Shown here: one piece after another, positions 34,045 to 42,857 of the stretch
Layout: each line of letters opens with the position of its first letter
Numbering within the stretch: the stretch's first letter is position 1
Origin: Bacteroidales bacterium
Lineage (GTDB): Bacteria; Bacteroidota; Bacteroidia; Bacteroidales; UBA932
Assembly: GCA_022508605.1 (NCBI GenBank)
Contig: JAFLUX010000005.1
Location: 1 to 47,162, forward strand
Direction of reading: 5' to 3'
Length of the DNA: 47,162 nt
Position numbers and translations under genes: made by a program
The notes under the pieces: generated by a model
What the model was told of the DNA's origin: nothing
Database searches by the model: none
Seen by the model: only the letters and a program-made list of their open reading frames with translations

Positions 34045-35202
34045 ATGAAAATAATACACACCAGCGACTGGCATCTCGGACATTCCCTATACGGCTACAA
34101 CAGGGATGAAGAGCAGGCTTCCATGCTGTCCCAGCTGGAAGAAATCGTCCGTACCCATTCGCCGGACGCCCTTGTGGTGAGCGGCGACATATATCATACC
34201 GGCCAGCCCTCCGCCGCGGTTCAGAAACTGTTCACGGAGGCGGTGATGCGTATATGCGCGGCATGTCCCGGACTTGTGACCGTGATTACCGCCGGAAACC
34301 ACGACAGCGCCTCCCGGCACGAAGTCTCTCGCATTCTCTGGGAGACGCAGGGCGTGCATATGATAGGGCAGGCGGACAACGGGAACCCGGGGGCACAGAT
34401 AGTGGAGGTTCCCGGCAAAGGATACATCGCGGCTGTCCCGTATCTGCCGGAGAGGAAAATTTCCGAAGGGTTTTTCGGCAGTCTTCTCGACTCCGTGGCG
34501 GAAAGGAACGCTGCGGGGCTTCCCGTAGTGCTGTCCGCACATCTTGCGGTCGGCGGCAGCGACTTCACCGGGCATGACTGTGCCGCGGGACGCATGGTCG
34601 GGGGCATGGACTGCATAGACATCGGCGAGCTTGGCAGCGGGTACGATTATGCTGCCCTCGGACATATACACCGTGCCCAGACACTGCGCGGCTCCGGTGG
34701 CAGGGTGCGCTACAGCGGGGCGCCCGTCCCCGTGAGTTTCGACGAGGCCTACCAGCACAGCGTCACTCTCGCGGAGATTTCCGGGAGGGGGGCGTTGCCG
34801 AAGATTACGGAGATTCCGATAGAGAATCCGCGCCCGCTTGTGAATCTGCCGTCTTCCGGCTTTGCCCGCTGGGAGGAGGTGAGGGCGCTTGCCGCGGATT
34901 TTCCCCGGGATAATCCGGCATACATACGCTTGAATGTTGAGGTGGACGATTTCCTGCCTCCCGATGCAAAGGCGGAGGCGCTGTCCGCCCTCTCGGGTGG
35001 GATGGCAAGGTTCTGCATCATCAACGTTCGCAAGAGCGGCGGCGGCAGCGGCGGCGGGAAAACGATGTCGGTGTCCGAGTTCAGGGCGGCGGATCCGCTC
35101 GATGTGGTCCGTCTTTTCGCAAAGGACAGCGGCTTTGAGCTTACTCCTGAACTGGAAAGTCTTTTCACGGAAGCGGAGGAGGAGGTCCGCCGCGGATTAT
35201 GA
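34045..35202 (+). CDS. sbcD: Exonuclease subunit SbcD (Mre11-like nuclease)
   Basis: 385 residues. The nuclease of the SbcCD complex, which opens hairpins and blocked DNA ends. Metallophosphoesterase motifs are complete: TSDWHLGHSL (residues 6-15), VVSGDIYHTG, TAGNHDSASRH, LSAHLAVGG and ALGHIHRAQ. A C-terminal cap region includes GGGSGGGKTMSVSEFRAADP. The stop overlaps the sbcC start as ATGA, so synthesis of both subunits is coupled. Confidence 0.95.
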   Translation: MKIIHTSDWHLGHSLYGYNRDEEQASMLSQLEEIVRTHSPDALVVSGDIYHTGQPSAAVQKLFTEAVMRICAACPGLVTVITAGNHDSASRHEVSRILWETQGVHMIGQADNGNPGAQIVEVPGKGYIAAVPYLPERKISEGFFGSLLDSVAERNAAGLPVVLSAHLAVGGSDFTGHDCAAGRMVGGMDCIDIGELGSGYDYAALGHIHRAQTLRGSGGRVRYSGAPVPVSFDEAYQHSVTLAEISGRGALPKITEIPIENPRPLVNLPSSGFARWEEVRALAADFPRDNPAYIRLNVEVDDFLPPDAKAEALSALSGGMARFCIINVRKSGGGSGGGKTMSVSEFRAADPLDVVRLFAKDSGFELTPELESLFTEAEEEVRRGL

Positions 35203-38200
35203 AAATTCAACGGTTGCAAATACACAATATCGCATCCATAGAAGATGCACGGATAGATTTCACGGCATCGCCCCTGGCGGATTGCGACGTCTTCCTCATA
35301 GCCGGACGGACCGGCTCCGGCAAGAGCACGATATTGGATGCCGTATGCCTTGCCCTGTATGCGACTACTCCGAGGCTGAACAATACTCTGATGGAGGGTT
35401 CCGTAGACATGGCCGGAAAGGAAGTCCCTTTGAGCAACCCCGCCCAGATGTTGAGGAAGAACGCGGGAGAGGGATTCGTCCGTCTGGCCTTCGAGGGGTC
35501 CGATGCGGTGCCGTATGAGGCGGAATGGTCCGTGGCGAGGTCGCGCGCCCGGGCGGACGGACGGCTCCAGCCGAGAAAATGGAGCCTGCGCGACCTTGCA
35601 TCCGGGACGCTGTACACGAAAGAAAGCGAAATAAGGGCCGGTATCGCCCGTGCCGTGGGACTCACCTTCGGGCAGTTCTGCCGCACAACCTTGCTTGCCC
35701 AGGGGCAGTTTACACGCTTCCTCGACAGCCGTGACGAGGACAAGGCCGAGATTCTGGAAATGATAACAGGAGTCGACATCTATTCCAAAATCGGGGTGCG
35801 GGTGTTTGAACGCTCAAGAGAGAAAGAGGCTGCTTACCGTCAGGCGAAAGAAGCGGCCGAGGGCGTGGAATTGCTGACGGAAGCTCAGCGGCAGGAAAAA
35901 CTGGAAGAATTGGCAAGGGCGCGGGAAGCCGTCGAGAACTTGTCGGGGGCCATGAATGGGGCGCGAATCAAGGCGGAATGGCTTGAGCGAGAGGCGGAAC
36001 TGCGTGCCGAGATGGCTGGAGCCTCCGCTGCACTTGCGGGGGCCGAGGCGGTGTCGAAGGCAGAGGCATTTCTGTCGCAGGCGGCGCTTGTCCGCTCTTT
36101 CAGGGAGACGGCGGAGGCGCGCCGCTCTCTTGCAGCCTTGCGGCAGCAGAATGCGGCGGCGGAAAAGGCTGCAGGCGTCATTTCCGGACTCGCGGCAGAT
36201 TACGCAAGGCTTCGTGCCGGGTACATGTTCCTGCTCGGCAGGAGGACAGCCCTGGAAAAGTCGCTGTACGTGACGGAGTCCGCTCTGGCCGAGGGGCGTG
36301 TTTCGGAAGCGCTGGCAGGCAGCGCGGCAGAAATATTTTCCCGGCTCGACATGCTCAAGGCCTCGGCGGATGAATTGAATCTGCTGAAAGGGAGCATGGA
36401 ACGGATAGACGGCCTGCTGAATGACAGGCTGCTTCCGCAAAGACGGTCGGCGGAAGAGGCGCTGTCGGTTGCGCGCAATGAAAAATCCGCGGCTGCGGAT
36501 GCGCTGAAAGCTGCGGAGGATGCCGTGGCTGCGGCGGGCCTGCCGCAGCTGCGTAAGGAACTGCGGCGCCTTGTGGCCTTGGAGGGCGCCATAGACGCGG
36601 CTGAACTTTGCATAAAGTCGTATAAGGAAATATCGGCGGCAAGGGCTGCGGAAGCGGGGAGCATCGAGAACAAGGAGAAAGAGACGGCGGCAAAGCAAGA
36701 ATACAGGGCCACCCTGTACGCGGAGGCCTGCGAACTCAAGGCCGCTTTCGAGATTGCCCGTCACGCCTATGAGGTGGAAAGCCTTGCCGGGCGGAATTTC
36801 ATTGCGGACATGCGCCACAGGCTGGCTCCGGGGGATTTGTGCCCCGTATGCATGCGGGAGATTACGGCTATGCTCCCGGATGATGCCGAAGTGGCTGCCC
36901 GACTGAAACCTGCTGAAGATGCGTGCAAGGCGGCCGAAACGGCATACGAGGCGAAGAAAGAGGCCCTCGACAGGCTGGATGCGGACATATTCGCAAGCAT
37001 AGGGCAGATAAGGGAAAGGCGGAAGGCGTTTGAGGCGGATATGGCCGCTGAACGGCAGAGGGGCGCGGTGATGGACGCCCTGCGGAATTGCGGCATCGAG
37101 GATTTCGATGCGGGGGCGGAGTTCAGGCTCGGAGAACTGTACGGCAATGTCGGGAGGCTTCTTGCAGATGCCGAACTTCGGGAGAAGTCGGGGGCGGTGT
37201 TGGAAGACAGGCTTGCGAAAGCAAGAGACCTGTATGCGCGCGCTGCGGCTTCGTCCGACACGGCAAGAGAGACTTTTGCGGAGGCCGACGATGAGCTCAA
37301 GCGTGCGCAGGCGGAGCAGGAGAAAACGGCGGCTCTTATGGCGTCCCAGAGAAAAGATGCCGGAGAATGCGTCCTGGCGATAGACGGAATGCTTGAAGGT
37401 TCGGCCTGGGGTCATGTCTGGCGGGAGGCTCCGGACAAATTCCGCTCTGATTTTTCCTGCGCTGTCGGGGAATACAATGCGGCCCACTCACGCAAGCGCG
37501 ATATTGAAAATGCGCTTCGTCCGGTGCTGGCCGAAATAGCGGCTTCCGACGGCATATTGCGGGAGATTGAGGCCGCGGAGCCGTCCTGGGGCTTGGGCGG
37601 GGACTCGGAAATGGAGGAGGTGGCGGGCCTGCCGGTCGCCGCGGCGGCCTTGAAAGAAAGGCTCGCCATGGAGAAAGCCGGTCTTGCCGCTGCAAAGGCG
37701 GAGGCGCGCAGGCATAGCTCGGAACTCGACGCCTTCCTTGCGGAGCATCCGTCCTGCACTCTGGCCTTGCTGGAGGAACTTTCCCTGAAGACGGAAGAAG
37801 AAATACGGCTTCTGGAACAATCGCACAGGGAGGTTGCGGAATCTGTCCTTGCCGCCAAGGCCTGTCTGGACTCGGCGGGGCGCAGAGTAGAAGAGCATGC
37901 GGGCAAACGGCCCGAACTGCAGGATGGCGACTCGGCAGATGCGTTGAGGAGGCGGCAGGCCGCTTGCAATGAAGCGATTCTTGCCAAAACGAGGGAAGTG
38001 AGCCTGCTTGAAGCCGCCCTCGAAGACGATGAATGCAGACGAAAAAAATCCGGGGAGCTTGCATACCGGGCCGAGGCCATGAAGAAAGAGCGCGACAGAT
38101 GGGCCGCCCTGAATGAGCTGATAGGCGACAGCAGCGGCAAAAAATTCAGGAAAATCGCGCAGAGCTATGTTCTCGGAAGTCTCATCGCCGCGGCCAACCA

Positions 38201-38609
38201 TTACATGAGGGAACTGACCGACAGATATACGCTGGAGCTTGTGCCGGGCACCTTCGTGATTCTGCTGGAAGACGCATATCAGGGGTTTGAAAGGAGACCG
38301 GCCTGTACCGGTTCCGGCGGCGAAGGCTTTCTTGTCTCCCTCGCCCTGGCGCTTGCCCTGTCCGACATAGGAGACGGGCTTTCTGCGGATACGCTGTTTA
38401 TCGACGAGGGTTTCGGCACCTTGTCCGGCGAACCCCTCCGGAATGCCATCGACACCCTGAAGACACTCAAATGGAGAGCAGGGCGCAAAGTCGGTATAAT
38501 CAGCCACATCGAGGAGCTTCGCGAGAGGATTCCCGTGAAAATAGAATTAGTGCAGGAGCAGCGTTCATCCGGCAGCACCGTCAGGGTGTTGCCGGAGAGT
38601 CAGAGTTGA
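35199..38609 (+). CDS. sbcC: Exonuclease subunit SbcC (Rad50-like ATPase)
   Basis: 1136 residues. N-terminal Walker A GRTGSGKSTILDAV (about 33-46) and the Q-loop region with CRTTLLAQGQFTRFL; two very long Ala/Glu-rich coiled-coil arms flank a zinc hook at Cys548-Pro-Val-Cys551 (GDLCPVCMREI). The C-terminal half has the signature GSGGEGFLVSLALALALSD and Walker B TLFIDEGFGTLSGEPL. Bridges and unwinds DNA ends for SbcD. Coupled to sbcD by a four-base overlap. Very large open frames on the opposite strand are shadows of this GC-rich coiled-coil sequence. Confidence 0.95.
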   Translation: MKIQRLQIHNIASIEDARIDFTASPLADCDVFLIAGRTGSGKSTILDAVCLALYATTPRLNNTLMEGSVDMAGKEVPLSNPAQMLRKNAGEGFVRLAFEGSDAVPYEAEWSVARSRARADGRLQPRKWSLRDLASGTLYTKESEIRAGIARAVGLTFGQFCRTTLLAQGQFTRFLDSRDEDKAEILEMITGVDIYSKIGVRVFERSREKEAAYRQAKEAAEGVELLTEAQRQEKLEELARAREAVENLSGAMNGARIKAEWLEREAELRAEMAGASAALAGAEAVSKAEAFLSQAALVRSFRETAEARRSLAALRQQNAAAEKAAGVISGLAADYARLRAGYMFLLGRRTALEKSLYVTESALAEGRVSEALAGSAAEIFSRLDMLKASADELNLLKGSMERIDGLLNDRLLPQRRSAEEALSVARNEKSAAADALKAAEDAVAAAGLPQLRKELRRLVALEGAIDAAELCIKSYKEISAARAAEAGSIENKEKETAAKQEYRATLYAEACELKAAFEIARHAYEVESLAGRNFIADMRHRLAPGDLCPVCMREITAMLPDDAEVAARLKPAEDACKAAETAYEAKKEALDRLDADIFASIGQIRERRKAFEADMAAERQRGAVMDALRNCGIEDFDAGAEFRLGELYGNVGRLLADAELREKSGAVLEDRLAKARDLYARAAASSDTARETFAEADDELKRAQAEQEKTAALMASQRKDAGECVLAIDGMLEGSAWGHVWREAPDKFRSDFSCAVGEYNAAHSRKRDIENALRPVLAEIAASDGILREIEAAEPSWGLGGDSEMEEVAGLPVAAAALKERLAMEKAGLAAAKAEARRHSSELDAFLAEHPSCTLALLEELSLKTEEEIRLLEQSHREVAESVLAAKACLDSAGRRVEEHAGKRPELQDGDSADALRRRQAACNEAILAKTREVSLLEAALEDDECRRKKSGELAYRAEAMKKERDRWAALNELIGDSSGKKFRKIAQSYVLGSLIAAANHYMRELTDRYTLELVPGTFVILLEDAYQGFERRPACTGSGGEGFLVSLALALALSDIGDGLSADTLFIDEGFGTLSGEPLRNAIDTLKTLKWRAGRKVGIISHIEELRERIPVKIELVQEQRSSGSTVRVLPESQS

Positions 38610-38610
38610 A

Positions 38611-38642
38611 TTTGCATTAAAACTATTTTTTGAATACCTTTG
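38611..38642 (+). promoter_or_regulatory. Promoter of tRNA-Leu(CAA)
   Basis: TTTG (38611-38614), 20 bases, TACCTTTG (38635-38642): a complete -33/-7 promoter ending 10 bases before the tRNA. Confidence 0.65.
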
Positions 38643-38652
38643 CACCTGCCTT

Positions 38653-38736
38653 GCCCGGGTGGCGGAATGGTAGACGCGATGGACTCAAAATCCATTGTCC
38701 CTTAAAGGCGTGAGGGTTCGAGTCCCTCCTCGGGCA
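38653..38736 (+). tRNA. tRNA-Leu (anticodon CAA)
   Basis: 84 nt. Acceptor GCCCGGG pairs with CTCGGGC through one G-T wobble, discriminator A. The anticodon stem ATGGA/TCCAT holds loop CTCAAAA, giving CAA. A long variable arm and T-arm GAGGG-TTCGAGT-CCCTC are present. CCA is not encoded. Accessory DNA (regulator remnant and toxin-antitoxin pair) follows directly after its 3' end. Confidence 0.96.
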
Positions 38737-38748
38737 CAGAAATCCGAT

Positions 38749-38870
38749 TTATATCCAATTCAACGATATGTTCCAAGCATCGGCGATGCGAATGAATGAT
38801 GACAACTGCATGTCTGTTTTTCGCTCTGCTCGATGCGGTTGATGTAGGTGCGTTCGCTTCCGCCATATTC
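38749..38870 (-). pseudogene. Frameshifted remnant of an XRE-type helix-turn-helix regulator
   Basis: On the minus strand one frame reads GGSERTYINRIEQSEKQT (a typical XRE recognition helix and following turn), and a second frame continues with LSSFIRIADAWNISLNWI and a stop, the usual end of such a domain. Joined by a frameshift near 38808 they form the C-terminal half of an HTH_3 domain; the N-terminal half is missing. The first frame starts directly after the stop of the antitoxin gene. This appears to be a decayed regulator left between the tRNA and the toxin-antitoxin pair. Confidence 0.6.
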
Positions 38871-39182
38871 TTACAGCAGGAAGTTCCCCAATCCCGAAAC
38901 ACTCAACGATGCCTCCAATCCCATGGCTTTGAAGCAACGGGCTACGGTCGAAAGGGTAAGATTCCTGCCGTTTTCGATTTTCGACACCTGCGCACGCTGG
39001 ACGCCAATCTTCTCGGCCAATTGTTGCTGGGTCATTTTTTGTGCCTTGCGAGCCTGTTTGATAGCCTCGCCCACAATGAATGACTGCAACTCGGCTTCAT
39101 ATTTCTCCCGCTGCGGAGTTCCAATCTTGCCGATGTGCTTATCCTTGACTTCGTCGAGTGTATAAAATTTTACGTTCTCCAT
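38871..39182 (-). CDS. higA: XRE-family antitoxin (HigA type)
   Basis: 103 residues. A helix-turn-helix domain occupies about residues 38-92: EAIKQARKAQKMTQQQLAEKIG, VQRAQVSKIENGRNLTLSTVARCFKAMG. The N-terminal 35 residues (TLDEVKDKHIGKIGTPQREKYE) are the toxin-binding type extension of this group. It follows the toxin gene after six bases, the toxin-first order of higBA. It likely represses the pair by binding the palindrome at 39567-39582. The codon and base composition is more AT-rich than the chromosome around it. Confidence 0.85.
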   Translation of the reverse strand: MENVKFYTLDEVKDKHIGKIGTPQREKYEAELQSFIVGEAIKQARKAQKMTQQQLAEKIGVQRAQVSKIENGRNLTLSTVARCFKAMGLEASLSVSGLGNFLL

Positions 39183-39188
39183 AACCGC

Positions 39189-39530
39189 TTACTTTTTCGT
39201 TTCAAAATATAGTTTCCGAATCGCCTCCGCCTTACTGATTTCTTTGCGTGGGGTCTTCTGTGTCTTCTTGATGAATCCGTGCGTTGCGACAACCAATGTT
39301 TCGGCTTCCGTATCCCAGAATGCCAGCAGTCGATATTGAATACCTTTGAATAGCGTTCGGAACTCCCAAATATCGGTATTTTCCAACTTCTTGAAAAGGT
39401 CTTTATCCATATATCCGTTTGCCACCTTATCCACATTGTAGATAATTTTGGCTCTCACATCCTCGTGCAGTGAGCCGAGAAAGGCATCCACCGCTCCTGA
39501 CATAATCACTTTGAATCCGTGCCGCAACAT
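39189..39530 (-). CDS. higB: RelE/HigB-type toxin (Gp49-like)
   Basis: 113 residues. The pattern of a RelE-fold mRNA interferase is visible: KIIYNVDKVANGYMDKDLFKKLENTDIWEFR, then LFKGIQYRLLAFW and ETLVVATHGFIKKTQKTPRKEISKAEAIR, where the basic residues and the HGFxKKtxKTP motif are conserved in HigB/Gp49 proteins. It probably cleaves ribosome-bound mRNA when free of the antitoxin. ATG 39530 is chosen; another ATG at 39538 is out of frame. First gene of the pair, with a leader of about 15 bases. Confidence 0.87.
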   Translation of the reverse strand: MLRHGFKVIMSGAVDAFLGSLHEDVRAKIIYNVDKVANGYMDKDLFKKLENTDIWEFRTLFKGIQYRLLAFWDTEAETLVVATHGFIKKTQKTPRKEISKAEAIRKLYFETKK

Positions 39531-39550
39531 ATCTTCATCTATTAGCAGTG

Positions 39551-39582
39551 CAAATATACAAACAATGTTCCATATATGGAAC
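39551..39582 (-). promoter_or_regulatory. higBA promoter with palindromic operator
   Basis: TATATTTG (39558-39551, minus strand) is the -7 element. The 16-base perfect palindrome GTTCCATATATGGAAC (39567-39582) covers the place of the -33 element, a position where a bound antitoxin dimer would block RNA polymerase. Confidence 0.65.
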
Positions 39583-39673
39583 GCAGGGCGTGCGAAAGTT
39601 GTTGCACGAACAAATATTCTTTCGGAGAGATTTTGTCAGCCGAGGTTAAAATACCGTTCTGGCGTTAGTCGCT

Positions 39674-40381
39674 CTAAATCAGCGACAGCGCGACCTCCAT
39701 CATGTTGGTGAAAGTCTTCTGGCGCTGTTCGGCGGTGGTTTCCTCTCCGGTGAGCACGTGGTCGGAGATGGTGCATATCACAAGGGCCTTCTTGCCTGCC
39801 CTGGCGGCATTCATATACAGGGCAGAGGCTTCCATTTCCACGGCCAGCACGCCCATTTTCATCCACCCTTCCGCCTCCGGGGTATCGCTGTAGAAAGTGT
39901 CGGAAGACAGTACGTTGCCCACCTTGTAGTTGATTCCGCGGCGGTCGCACTCTTCTGCGGCACGCTTTACGAGGCCGAAGTCGGCTATGGGGGCGAAAGT
40001 GCCGGGCAGACGGTACTGGTCGCCGTAGCTGGAGTTGGTGCAGGCTCCCATGGCCAGCACGAGGTCACCGAGCTTCAGGTCCATGCTGTAAGACCCTGCT
40101 GAGCCCACCCTTATGATGGTCTGGACATCGTAGAAGTTGAACAGCTCGTAGGTGTAGATGCCTATGGATGGGATGCCCATCCCGTGCCCCATGACGCTTA
40201 CGCGGCGGCCTTTGTAATAGCCGGTGAAGCCAAGCATCCCGCGGACATTGTTGAACAGTACGGCATCGTCAAGAAATGTTTCTGCCATGAATTGGGCGCG
40301 CAGCGGGTCGCCGGCCATGATGACGGTATCTGCGATTTCGCCGTAAGCGGCGCCGATGTGCGGAGTGGGAACGTTCGCCAT
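39674..40381 (-). CDS. deoD: Purine-nucleoside phosphorylase DeoD
   Basis: 235 residues. Cleaves purine (deoxy)nucleosides with phosphate to base and sugar phosphate, in the cytosol. NP-I family landmarks: PHIGAAYGEIADTVIMAGDP with the phosphate-binding Gly and Arg (PLRAQF), GHGMGIPSIGIYTYEL, RVGSAGSY, and VEMEASALYMNA followed by the catalytic Asp in TISDHVLTGE. ATG 40381 is chosen; the only upstream codon is a TTG. A TACCTTCG sequence (40406-40399, minus) is a near-consensus -7 box. Transcribed away from feoAB. Confidence 0.93.
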   Translation of the reverse strand: MANVPTPHIGAAYGEIADTVIMAGDPLRAQFMAETFLDDAVLFNNVRGMLGFTGYYKGRRVSVMGHGMGIPSIGIYTYELFNFYDVQTIIRVGSAGSYSMDLKLGDLVLAMGACTNSSYGDQYRLPGTFAPIADFGLVKRAAEECDRRGINYKVGNVLSSDTFYSDTPEAEGWMKMGVLAVEMEASALYMNAARAGKKALVICTISDHVLTGEETTAEQRQKTFTNMMEVALSLI

Positions 40382-40460
40382 AGTATCCAAAAATTTGCCG
40401 AAGGTACTTATTTTTTTTCAAACCTCGCTCTGAAACTCCGCCGCGGGCTGGATTTTTTTG

Positions 40461-40468
40461 TAATTTTG
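40461..40468 (+). promoter_or_regulatory. -7 element of feoAB
   Basis: TAATTTTG ends eight bases before the feoAB ATG at 40477, giving a very short leader. I found no Fur-type palindrome in the 90-base space to deoD. Confidence 0.5.
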
Positions 40469-40476
40469 CAGCCGGT

Positions 40477-42834
40477 ATGCTGACTATAGACAGACTCGAT
40501 ACCGGCAGCTCTGCCGTAGTGGAGAGGGTGGGAGGCGAAGGCTCCGGCCGCATGCACATACTCGATATGGGACTCACGCCCGGGGTGCGAATCAAGGTGG
40601 TGGGCAAGGCCCCTTCCGGAGACCCGATACAGCTGCATCTGCGCGGATACGCGCTTACCCTGCGCAAAGAGGATGCTGCCGAAATAGAAGTGTCGCCTTG
40701 CGGCGAAGATGCGGACACGGAGCGCGCCTGCGCCGACGCGGACGGACGGAATCTGTATCTGCACGGCGACGATTCCCACCCCGGACTCGGCGAAGGAGGG
40801 AAGTATCATTCGAAAGATCACGGGCATCCGCTGCCGAAGGACACTCTGTTGTCGTTCGCGCTCGCCGGGCAGCAGAACTGCGGCAAGACGACGCTGTTCA
40901 ACCGCCTCACCGGCTCCTCGCAGCATGTGGGCAATTTCCCGGGCGTTACCGTTGACCGCAAGGACGGGGCGATAATAGGACATGCATGCACGAGGATAAC
41001 CGACCTCCCCGGCATCTACTCGCTCTCTCCGTATTCTGCGGAGGAAATCGTGTCCCGTGAGTTCATCCTCGACCCCGGCACCAAGGGCCTTATCAACATA
41101 GTGGACGCATCGAATATCGAGCGCAACCTGTACCTGACGCTACAGCTGATGGAACTGAATGTGCCCATGGTGCTGGCCCTCAACATGATGGATGAGGTGC
41201 GCGGGAACGGCGGCTCCATACGCATAAATGAGATGGAACGCATACTCGGCATTCCGGTGGTCGGCATCTCGGCGGCGCGCAATGAGGGCATAGACGAACT
41301 CGTGGAGCACGCCATACACGTGGCCCGCTACCAGGAAGGCCCGGGGCGCAACGATTTCTGCGGAAAGGATGACAACTCCGGCGCAGTGCACCGCTGCCTG
41401 CACAGCGTGATGCATCTTGTCGAGGAACATGCCGAAGCCGCCGGCATACCGGCGCGTTTTGCCGCCACCAAACTTATCGAGGGGGATTTCCGCGTGGAAG
41501 AGGCCCTGAAGCTCTCGGCTGACGAAAGGGAAACCATAGAGCATATCATAGTCACCATGGAGAAGGAGTGCGGACTCGACCGCGCCGCCGCCATAGCGGA
41601 TATGCGCTACACCTTCATCCGCAAGCTGTGTGAACAGACCGTCGTGCATCCGAAGGAGAGCCGTGAGTACAGAAGGAGCCGCCGTATGGACCGCGTGCTT
41701 GCCGGCAGGTGGACCGCGATACCCATATTCATAGCCATGATGGCTCTCGTGCTGTGGCTTACGATAGATGTACTGGGCGCTCCGCTGCAACTTCTGCTTG
41801 TACGCGGCATAGGCCTGCTGGGCAAGTCCGCGGACGTACTGCTGACCGGGTGGGACGTGAGTCCGGCCGTGCGCTCGCTGCTCGTCGATGCCATTTTCGG
41901 AGGCGTAGGCTCGGTACTGAGCTTCGTCCCCGTGATAATCATACTGTTCTTCTTCCTGTCCATGCTCGAAGACAGCGGATATATGGCGCGTGTGGCCTAT
42001 GTGACGGACAGCTTCCTCCGGAAAATCGGTCTGTCCGGCCGCAGCATAGTTCCGCTGCTCGTAGGACTCGGCTGCTCGGTGCCCGCCGTGATGGCGTCCC
42101 GCACCCTTCCCTCAGCCCGTGACCGCCTGCGCACCGTGCTTCTCACGCCTTTCATGAGTTGTTCGGCCAAGATCCCCATATATGCGTTCCTGAGCAATGC
42201 TTTCTTCCCGGGACGGGGCGGGGCAGTGCTGGCCTGCCTGTATCTGTTGTCGATACTCACCGGAATATGCGTTGCCCTGCTCGGAAAATACGCCGGCGGC
42301 AAATCGGAGGCGGCCCCGTTCGTCATGGAGCTGCCCAACTACAGGCTTCCTCAGCTGCGCAATGTCGGACTGCTGCTGTGGGACAAGACGAAGGACTTCC
42401 TGCAGAATGCCTTCACGGTGGTTTTCGTAGCCACCATATTCATATGGTTCCTGCAGACTTTCGACTTCCGCTTCAACATGGTGGAAAACGGCGAGGGCAG
42501 TATTCTGGCATGGTTCGCCGGGCTGCTCGCCCCTGCGTTCGCCCCTCTCGGTCTGGGTGACTGGCGCATCGTGACGGCTTTCATATCCGGTTTTCTCGCC
42601 AAGGAGGTCGTGGTGTCCACGATGGAGGTGCTCGGAGTGCTCGGTACGCTCACGTCCGTCTCCGCCGTGAGCATGCTGGTATTCAGCCTGCTCTACACGC
42701 CGTGCATAGCGGCGATTGCGGCCGTGCGCCGTGAGTTGGGCACCGGATGGGCCGTGTTCGTCGTGTTGTTCCAGTGCGCGATAGCCTGGGTCATGGCATT
42801 TGCGGCCTATCATGTCGCATTGCTCTTGATATAA
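40477..42834 (+). CDS. feoAB: Fused ferrous iron transporter FeoA-FeoB
   Basis: 785 residues. Residues 1-75 are an SH3-like FeoA domain (GEGSGRMHILDMGLTPGVRI). A linker of about 50 residues rich in His, Asp and Gly (HGDDSHPGLGEGGKYHSKDH) follows. The FeoB G domain has G1 GQQNCGKTT, G3 DLPG, G4 NMMD and G5 SAARNEG, then a GDI-like helical region and about ten membrane helices including LVGLGCSVPAVMASR and LTPFMSCSAKIPIYAF, whose cysteines are proposed iron ligands. Imports Fe(II) across the inner membrane. The FeoA-FeoB fusion is common in Bacteroidota; the His-rich linker could hold metal. Confidence 0.94.
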   Translation: MLTIDRLDTGSSAVVERVGGEGSGRMHILDMGLTPGVRIKVVGKAPSGDPIQLHLRGYALTLRKEDAAEIEVSPCGEDADTERACADADGRNLYLHGDDSHPGLGEGGKYHSKDHGHPLPKDTLLSFALAGQQNCGKTTLFNRLTGSSQHVGNFPGVTVDRKDGAIIGHACTRITDLPGIYSLSPYSAEEIVSREFILDPGTKGLINIVDASNIERNLYLTLQLMELNVPMVLALNMMDEVRGNGGSIRINEMERILGIPVVGISAARNEGIDELVEHAIHVARYQEGPGRNDFCGKDDNSGAVHRCLHSVMHLVEEHAEAAGIPARFAATKLIEGDFRVEEALKLSADERETIEHIIVTMEKECGLDRAAAIADMRYTFIRKLCEQTVVHPKESREYRRSRRMDRVLAGRWTAIPIFIAMMALVLWLTIDVLGAPLQLLLVRGIGLLGKSADVLLTGWDVSPAVRSLLVDAIFGGVGSVLSFVPVIIILFFFLSMLEDSGYMARVAYVTDSFLRKIGLSGRSIVPLLVGLGCSVPAVMASRTLPSARDRLRTVLLTPFMSCSAKIPIYAFLSNAFFPGRGGAVLACLYLLSILTGICVALLGKYAGGKSEAAPFVMELPNYRLPQLRNVGLLLWDKTKDFLQNAFTVVFVATIFIWFLQTFDFRFNMVENGEGSILAWFAGLLAPAFAPLGLGDWRIVTAFISGFLAKEVVVSTMEVLGVLGTLTSVSAVSMLVFSLLYTPCIAAIAAVRRELGTGWAVFVVLFQCAIAWVMAFAAYHVALLLI

Positions 42835-42842
42835 CATTTTGT

Positions 42843-42850
42843 TATATTTG
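42843..42850 (+). promoter_or_regulatory. -7 element of the sulfatase gene
   Basis: TATATTTG starts nine bases after the feoAB stop and ends seven bases before the sulfatase ATG at 42858. It indicates a separate transcript with almost no leader and fixes the start codon. Confidence 0.55.
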
Positions 42851-42857
42851 TGCTTTC

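Noticed and set aside
35814..37487. Open frame of more than 550 codons antisense to sbcC
   Set aside because: Shadow of the Ala/Glu-rich coiled coil; the translation is Arg/Pro/Leu-rich and unlike any family.
38702..38902. Small minus-strand open frame next to tRNA-Leu(CAA)
   Set aside because: It reads through the tRNA gene; the coding signal there is better explained by a frameshifted XRE remnant in other frames.
42747..42857. Upstream extension of the sulfatase reading frame
   Set aside because: It overlaps the end of feoAB, lies before the -7 box, and would bury the signal peptide.
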